Shown piece after piece: positions 43,594 to 47,239 of a DNA stretch of 47,239 nt (within the stretch, counting starts at the first letter, position 1; each line of letters opens with the position of its first letter). The DNA is from Oscillospiraceae bacterium (GTDB taxonomy: Bacteria; Bacillota; Clostridia; Oscillospirales; CAG-272), in the NCBI GenBank assembly GCA_015063385.1, contig SVUG01000012.1:1-47239 (forward strand). Reading direction: 5' to 3'. A model generated the notes under the pieces. It saw only the letters and a program-made list of their open reading frames with translations, was not told where the DNA came from and did no database searches. A program made the translations under genes and the position numbers.

Positions 43594-43612
43594 ATAAAAC
43601 TTATCAAAAAAT

Positions 43613-43643
43613 AAAAAAAGCAGGTGTTTTCACCTGCTTTTTT
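43613..43643. terminator. Bidirectional terminator after surE
   Basis: AAAAAAAGCAGGTG-TTTT-CACCTGCTTTTTT, a strong stem with A and T flanks, shared with the convergent dehydrogenase gene. Confidence 0.92.
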
Positions 43644-43644
43644 A

Positions 43645-45012
43645 TTATGTGTTGGCGATTTTCCTTGCGACGTATACTCCGCTCGCCGATGCGTGCGAGA
43701 GTGAATGAGTGATACCGCTGCCGTCGCCAATAATGTAAAGACCCTTGTGTCTGGACTCGAGGTTTTCGTCAACCTCAACCTCCATATTGTAGAACTTAAC
43801 CTCGACTCCGTAGAGCAGGGTATCGTCATTCGTCGTACCGGGCGCAACCTTGTCGAGTGCGTAGAGCATCTCAATTATTCCGTCAAGAATTCTCTTAGGC
43901 AACACGAGGCTGAGGTCGCCGGGAGTTGCATTAAGAGTAGGAGTTATAAATGCCTCTGCAATTCTATCGGGAGTAGAGCGTTTTCCTCGTATGAGGTCAC
44001 CAAATCTTTGAACGATAACACCACCACCGAGCATATTGCTGAGTTTTGCGATGCTCTCACCGTATCCGTTGGAGTCCTTGAACGGCTCGGAGAAATGCTT
44101 TGCCACAAGTAGGGCAAAGTTCGTGTTCTCGGTCTGCTTCTCGGGATTTTCGTAGCTGTGACCGTTAACCGTCACTATACCGTTGGTATTCTCGCTTACA
44201 ACAGCGCCCTTTGGGTTCATACAGAATGTACGCACCTTGTCACCGTATTTTTCGGTTCTGTAAAGTATCTTGCTCTCGTAAAGCTCGTCTGTCAGATGCG
44301 CGAAAACGCTTGCAGGAAGCTCGACTCGAACACCGATATCCACGCGGTTTGATTTCGTTGGAATTTCAAGCTCCGCGCACACCTTTTCCATCCACTTGCT
44401 GCCGCTTCTGCCGACAGAAATAATGCAATCTACAGAGGTGTAAGCCAGACCGTTTGCCGTAATTTCGTAGCCGCCATCGATAATCTTAACCGACTCAACA
44501 GGCGTATTGAAATAAAAATCAACCTTGCCCGAGAGGTGCTTATAAAGATTTTCAAGAACGATATAGTTAATATCCGTGCCAAGATGACGCACGGACGCGT
44601 CAAGCAGGTGCAGGTCGTGCTGAATACAAAGCGTCTTGAATTTCGAGCCAGCAGTGGAATAGAGCTTCGTGCCCTCGCCTCCGAAAGCGAGATTTATCTC
44701 GTCAACGTATTTCATAAGCTCAAGCGCAGCCTTCTTGCCGATATACTGATAAAGAGTACCACCAAAATCGTTAGTAATATTATATTTTCCATCAGAGAAT
44801 GCTCCCGCACCGCCAAAGCCTTTCATAATCGAGCAGCTCTTGCAGTTAATGCAGCTCTTAATTTTATCTCCGTCAATAGGGCAGTGCCTTTTAGAGAGCT
44901 CGTTGCCCGCCTCAAACACCGCTATTTTTAAATCGGCGCGCTCCTTAAGCAGCTCGTAAGCGGCAAAAATTCCGCCCGGCCCCGCACCTATTATTATTAC
45001 ATCGTATTTCAT
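43645..45012 (-). CDS. FAD-dependent dehydrogenase (COG2509 type)
   Basis: A 455-residue flavoprotein. The N-terminal dinucleotide-binding motif is IIIGAGPGG (6-14), followed by FEAGNE. A Cys-rich loop (CPIDGDKIKSCINCKSC) and GFGGAGAFSDGKYN are typical of the NAD(FAD)-utilizing dehydrogenases, and a second FAD motif, GLYIIGDGSGITHSLSHASA, is near the C-terminus. The substrate is unknown. Start ATG 45012 follows GGAGG at once; the frame extends 37 codons further upstream but without a ribosome binding site. Monocistronic. Confidence 0.9.
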   Translation of the reverse strand: MKYDVIIIGAGPGGIFAAYELLKERADLKIAVFEAGNELSKRHCPIDGDKIKSCINCKSCSIMKGFGGAGAFSDGKYNITNDFGGTLYQYIGKKAALELMKYVDEINLAFGGEGTKLYSTAGSKFKTLCIQHDLHLLDASVRHLGTDINYIVLENLYKHLSGKVDFYFNTPVESVKIIDGGYEITANGLAYTSVDCIISVGRSGSKWMEKVCAELEIPTKSNRVDIGVRVELPASVFAHLTDELYESKILYRTEKYGDKVRTFCMNPKGAVVSENTNGIVTVNGHSYENPEKQTENTNFALLVAKHFSEPFKDSNGYGESIAKLSNMLGGGVIVQRFGDLIRGKRSTPDRIAEAFITPTLNATPGDLSLVLPKRILDGIIEMLYALDKVAPGTTNDDTLLYGVEVKFYNMEVEVDENLESRHKGLYIIGDGSGITHSLSHASASGVYVARKIANT

Positions 45013-45100
45013 ATTTCCTCCAAAATAGGCATATTTTCTTTGAAAAATTATATTTACGGGCGCTTTTGTAAACAAATCTCCCAGCAACTCATGCTTAAAC

Positions 45101-45129
45101 ATTATACCATATTTTTCCGCCATTGTCTA
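45101..45129 (-). promoter_or_regulatory. Promoter of the FAD dehydrogenase gene
   Basis: Minus strand: TAGACA (45129-45124), 17 bases, TATAAT (45106-45101). Confidence 0.7.
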
Positions 45130-45228
45130 GTGTAAATTGTAAATAAATACGGCGATGATTAGATGGGTAAGTAAGAACAACATATCTTTTTGCCGACAAA
45201 CTGTATAAAAAAGAAAACCAACCGCATA

Positions 45229-45460
45229 GCGTGATACTCTTAACGGAGTATCACGCATCAAGATAAATCCCTTGCGGGATTTTCGATATACGCCTTTGGC
45301 GTTAGATATGTGCTGACGCACTCGATATGTTTGCTTCGCAAACGAGGGATTTATCTCATATCGAATTGGAGCGTAGCTACAATATATCGAGCTTGAACGC
45401 AGTGAAAAGCATATCGAGTTCATCTTTCGTGAACATATTTCACGAAAGTGAATATATCGA
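45229..45460. repeat. Array of short hairpins with TCGATAT-type linkers
   Basis: Consecutive hairpins: GCGTGATACTC/GAGTATCACGC (45229-45256); AAATCCC-TTGC-GGGATTT (45265-45282); ACGCC-TTT-GGCGT (45290-45302); GTGC-TGAC-GCAC (45310-45321); GTTTGC-TTC-GCAAAC (45329-45343); ATTG-AGC-GTA-GCT-CAAT with one mismatch (45365-45383); and a long arm TTC(A)TCTTTCGTGAA/TTCACGAAAGTGAA (about 45419-45452). Linkers are mostly TCGATAT or ATATCGA. AGATAAATCCCT (45261-45272) and AGGGATTTATCT (45345-45356) form an outer 12-bp stem around four of them. Arms differ in sequence, so this is not CRISPR. Any ORF here is spurious. Confidence 0.82.
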
Positions 45461-45500
45461 CAGAAGAAAAAACAAGAGCAAGAATTGAAGGTTTATCCTT

Positions 45501-45662
45501 TTATCCTTGCTCTTTTCTGCTTGTATAGGGGTTTGGGCTTAGCCCATAAAGTATTTGACCGGACAAATGCGATGCTCGCACTTCATAGTACTTTTCAAAT
45601 TCTCCGCTAAGGACACCACCCAATAGGCTGGTTTCTTTTTTATGTCTTACGCATAAACTCAT
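45501..45662 (-). CDS. Small ORF of repeat-like type (53 codons)
   Basis: Starts at ATG 45662 and ends at TAA 45503-45501. The product reads MSLCVRHKKETSLLGG at the start and ends YGLSPNPYTSRKEQG. I recall near-identical short peptides annotated as hypothetical in gut Clostridia, always beside hairpin arrays like the one next to it, so it may be part of an interspersed repeat rather than a gene. There is no good ribosome binding site. The stem AAGAGCAAG/CTTGCTCTT (45474-45514) overlaps its end and may act as a terminator. Confidence 0.4.
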   Translation of the reverse strand: MSLCVRHKKETSLLGGVLSGEFEKYYEVRASHLSGQILYGLSPNPYTSRKEQG

Positions 45663-45671
45663 GGAAACATA

Positions 45672-45821
45672 TCAAGCAGGTATAATTCTGGCAATAGCGG
45701 CACAAGCAGGCAGTGTCATATCAACTATTACGTACGCTCCCGTGTAGGACTCGCTTTCAACCTCACGATATTCATAGGTGCTTCCAAAATCATTTGTATA
45801 TATAACTATGTACTTTTTCAT
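45672..45821 (-). CDS. Small conserved-looking ORF downstream of lexA (49 codons)
   Basis: ATG at 45821 is preceded by AAGGAG ten bases upstream, and the frame ends with TGA at 45674-45672. The product (MKKYIVIYTNDFGSTYEYRE, then VESESYTGAYVIVDMTLPAC) is balanced in composition and soluble. It begins 14 bases after the lexA stop, with no terminator between, so it would be cotranscribed with lexA and induced by DNA damage. Too short for many gene finders. Function unknown. Confidence 0.55.
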   Translation of the reverse strand: MKKYIVIYTNDFGSTYEYREVESESYTGAYVIVDMTLPACAAIARIIPA

Positions 45822-45835
45822 AAGTTAAGTTCTCC

Positions 45836-46450
45836 TTATAAATCTTTCATAACCATCACAGCTTCACCCTGAATGATGAGCCTCTCACGGTCGCGACCGC
45901 TGATAACTATCGGCTCCATCTCGTCGTTTTCAGGTATGAGGTAGATTGCGTTTTTGTCCTGCTTGAATCTTTTAAGAGTTGTTTCCGAATTGTCGTAGAG
46001 AAACGCGGCTATGCGTCCCTCGCGCACTCTTTCGCATCTTTTGATAAGCACGAGGTCGCCGTCGTCAATGCCTGCGTTTATCATTGAGTTGCCTCTTGCA
46101 CGAAGTAGGAAGAAATCACCGCTTCCAATAAGTGCCGTCGGCATTCTGATGCTCTCAAGCTCAGCGTCACACACCTCGCTCAAGCTTCCGCAGGGAATTG
46201 AATTTCCCATCAGAACAGGGCTTGTGCCCTCGCTCGCACCACGCATATAATCGGTGACGATTCCTCGGTGGCCGTCGTATTCTATCTCGCCACGCTGGCA
46301 CAACTCCCTCAAATAACGCTGTACGGTCGGGCGGGAAATTCCCGTCCCACCCTCTATTTCTCTCGTCGAGGGCGCTCTTCCGACATCGTCGAAATACTGA
46401 TTAACAAAATTAACTATCGTTGCATAGTACGTAGTATTCTTTGATCTCAT
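45836..46450 (-). CDS. lexA: LexA-like S24 self-cleaving repressor
   Basis: A 204-residue repressor. The N-terminal winged helix (about 1-65) includes RAPSTREIEGGTGISRPTVQ. The C-terminal S24 peptidase domain has the nucleophile S122 in RARGNSMINAGIDDGDLV and the general-base K160 in TTLKRFKQD. The scissile bond looks like Cys87-Gly88 (SIPCGS) instead of the Ala-Gly usual in LexA; UmuD is known to use Cys-Gly. RecA-stimulated self-cleavage would release its operators. A dyad just after its own promoter suggests autoregulation. GGAGGG precedes the ATG. Confidence 0.88.
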   Translation of the reverse strand: MRSKNTTYYATIVNFVNQYFDDVGRAPSTREIEGGTGISRPTVQRYLRELCQRGEIEYDGHRGIVTDYMRGASEGTSPVLMGNSIPCGSLSEVCDAELESIRMPTALIGSGDFFLLRARGNSMINAGIDDGDLVLIKRCERVREGRIAAFLYDNSETTLKRFKQDKNAIYLIPENDEMEPIVISGRDRERLIIQGEAVMVMKDL

Positions 46451-46470
46451 AATGCCCTCCTTTTTCTTTA

Positions 46471-46486
46471 TGAGCCATTTGGCTCA
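46471..46486 (-). promoter_or_regulatory. Candidate LexA operator
   Basis: TGAGCC-AAAT-GGCTCA on the minus strand, starting 6 bases after the -10 box of the lexA promoter, where a bound repressor would block transcription. It differs from the Bacillus (CGAAC-N4-GTTCG) and E. coli (CTGT-N8-ACAG) SOS boxes, in keeping with the divergent recognition helix. Confidence 0.6.
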
Positions 46487-46491
46487 ATTAG

Positions 46492-46520
46492 ATTATAGAC
46501 CAAATTCCGACGTTTGTCAA
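46492..46520 (-). promoter_or_regulatory. lexA promoter
   Basis: Minus strand: TTGACA (46520-46515), 17 bases, TATAAT (46497-46492): both hexamers match consensus. Confidence 0.85.
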
Positions 46521-46605
46521 TACCTTTTTCGAAAAAAGTCGAAAAAATTTTCACCGCAGCATTTGGCGTGGGGGCAGGGGACATTCAAACAAAAATATAA
46601 AAGAA

Positions 46606-46746
46606 AAGCTTGGCACACTAAACGGTGTACCGAGCTTCTTGCTTTGTTGTGTCCGCCATCGTAAAACGCTTATCAACCGTTTTCACTTAGGGAGCAGATT
46701 ATTCGCCCTCAGGTCGCAAAGCGACATCTAACTCATAACCCCTAAG
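46606..46746 (-). other. Structured non-coding segment with a 22-codon ORF
   Basis: Read on the minus strand: CTTAGGG (46746-46740) pairs with CCCTAAG (46692-46686) around the hairpin GTCGC-TTT-GCGAC (46725-46713). A frame then opens at GTG directly after the TAA of CCCTAAGTG and encodes VKTVDKRFTMADTTKQEARY plus two residues. It ends inside the hairpin AAGCT(C)GG(T)ACAC/GTGT(G)CC(A)AGCTT (46637-46606), which is followed by TTTCTTTT. The layout recalls a leader with a terminator, but no known family fits. No promoter is clear. Confidence 0.35.
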
Positions 46747-46782
46747 GTCATAGCACCTAGTAGCTACAACTGAAAGAAAATA

Positions 46783-46838
46783 AAAAAGCAGTCCACAATG
46801 AAGTGAACCCCAAATAGTTCACAAAGGACTGCCTTTTT
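46783..46838. terminator. Nested hairpin, probable bidirectional terminator
   Basis: AAAAAGCAGTCC (46783-46794) pairs with GGACTGCCTTTTT (46826-46838). Inside is GTGAAC/GTTCAC (46803-46808 with 46817-46822). Confidence 0.65.
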
Positions 46839-46853
46839 CATTTGGTTGCGGAA

Positions 46854-47062
46854 GTGGTATTTAAAAAAGGTTATCTGCTATTTTGCGGACGGACACGCAA
46901 AATGACGCAGTATGCCGAAACTGTAGTGTCGGACATAGACCCCGACGGCGCACGGCTATCCGATATTTAGCTTTGATAGTTCAAATCGGAGAGACAAGGT
47001 TTGCGTAGCCGTGCGCTCAGTTCATAGAGCGTAGCTTGTGAGGTTCAACTCCCACAAAGCCC
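46854..47062 (+). other. Structured repeat-like segment with a short ORF
   Basis: Stems: GTCGG (46928-46932) with CCGAC (46942-46946); an 11-bp perfect stem GCGCACGGCTA (46948-46958) with TAGCCGTGCGC (47006-47016), enclosing TCCGAT/ATCGGA; and TTGTG(A)GG-TTCAACT-CCCACAA (about 47036-47056) with a T-arm-like loop. A plus-strand frame from GTG 46854 to TAG 46970 contains GRTRKMTQYAETVVSDIDPD and looks protein-like, but it has no ribosome binding site. It could be a structured RNA, an element end, or decayed mobile DNA. Nothing else is recognised between 46521 and 47089. Confidence 0.4.
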
Positions 47063-47089
47063 TACAACCAAAAAAGAAAAAATTCAGTC

Positions 47090-47111
47090 ACCCAAAAGGG
47101 CAACTGAATTT
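47090..47111 (-). terminator. Terminator of the partial gene at the window end
   Basis: AAATTCAGT (47090-47098) pairs with ACTGAATTT (47103-47111) in a longer imperfect stem that includes CACCC/GGGCA. On the minus strand it is followed by TTTTTTCTTTTTT. Confidence 0.7.
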
Positions 47112-47150
47112 CTTTGGAATAGTACCGTTAAACCAATACAATTAATAGTT

Positions 47151-47239
47151 TTATATGCGCGCGGTGCATTCTTGCTTAAATTTTTCGCGTTCTTCAAAAT
47201 CGTTGATTAAATGGTTTAATTTGGCGGTGTCATTCCCTT
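47151..47239 (-). CDS. 3' end of a gene running off the window
   Basis: The minus-strand frame is open from the window edge to TAA at 47153-47151, giving 28 complete C-terminal residues (NDTAKLNHLINDFEEREKFK, then QECTARI). The charged helical composition and the terminator 40 bases downstream support a real coding end. Too little is present to name a family. Confidence 0.55.
   Translation of the reverse strand, partial: GNDTAKLNHLINDFEEREKFKQECTARI

Noticed and set aside
45127..45423. 98-codon minus-strand ORF
   Set aside because: It lies within the hairpin array, whose structure explains the open frame; no start signals.
45229..45460. CRISPR array
   Set aside because: The units differ in arm sequence and length, no constant repeat of 25-40 bases exists, and no cas genes are near.
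47030..47060. Possible tRNA 3' half (GGTTCAACTCC)
   Set aside because: The stem has a bulge and the acceptor, D and anticodon arms are missing, so it is not a tRNA.
46854..47062. Group II intron fragment
   Set aside because: Neither a GUGYG-type 5' end nor a domain V with its conserved AGC triad could be found.

Overview
The window looks like a chromosomal segment of an uncultured gut-type Clostridia (Bacillota). The evidence is AT-rich sigma-A-like promoters (TTGACA/17/TATAAT), strong AGGAGG-type ribosome binding sites, U-tract terminators, lipobox lipoproteins, folT/THF and yybP-ykoY riboswitches, a type II thymidine kinase, and a lipoprotein tail of a kind common in gut Clostridia. The taxon is an inference from style, not from a database match.

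Layout. 1-1860: the 3' end of a 23S rRNA gene, then accessory DNA with clustered hairpins, a two-gene cassette that may encode a toxin tip and a membrane immunity partner, and a gene remnant. 1880-16130: housekeeping genes: asnS, mpg and trmO, a MATE exporter, a folate-riboswitch-led run (folT-folC-diacylglycerol kinase-enolase), gap, a VTT membrane protein, a long CvpA-like protein, and a flotillin behind a probable Mn2+ riboswitch. 16139-20375: a membrane-lipid/glycan unit (acyltransferase, GT8, and a GT8-acyltransferase fusion), divergent from a membrane-anchored XRE regulator. 20428-23480: an RsuA-type pseudouridine synthase and Tex.

23609-43643 is the most interesting part: two paralogous MalFG-type ABC importers that appear to share one ATPase, an RDD membrane protein, and five accessory lipoproteins. 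One has a staphylococcal-nuclease domain, one has a barnase-like RNase domain with an EF-hand loop inserted in it, and four carry OB-fold-like modules. The barnase-like gene is followed, apparently in one transcription unit, by thymidine kinase, two NrnA-like DHH phosphoesterases and SurE nucleotidase. I read the whole as a locus for digesting extracellular nucleic acid at the cell surface, importing the products and salvaging them inside. Each nuclease call rests on visible catalytic residues. The transport substrate and the integrated pathway are inference.

43645-47239: a FAD-dependent dehydrogenase, an array of short hairpins joined by TCGATAT-type linkers, two small ORFs just downstream of a LexA-like repressor that has a Cys-Gly cleavage site and its own operator, further structured repeat-like DNA, and the 3' end of a gene that runs off the window.
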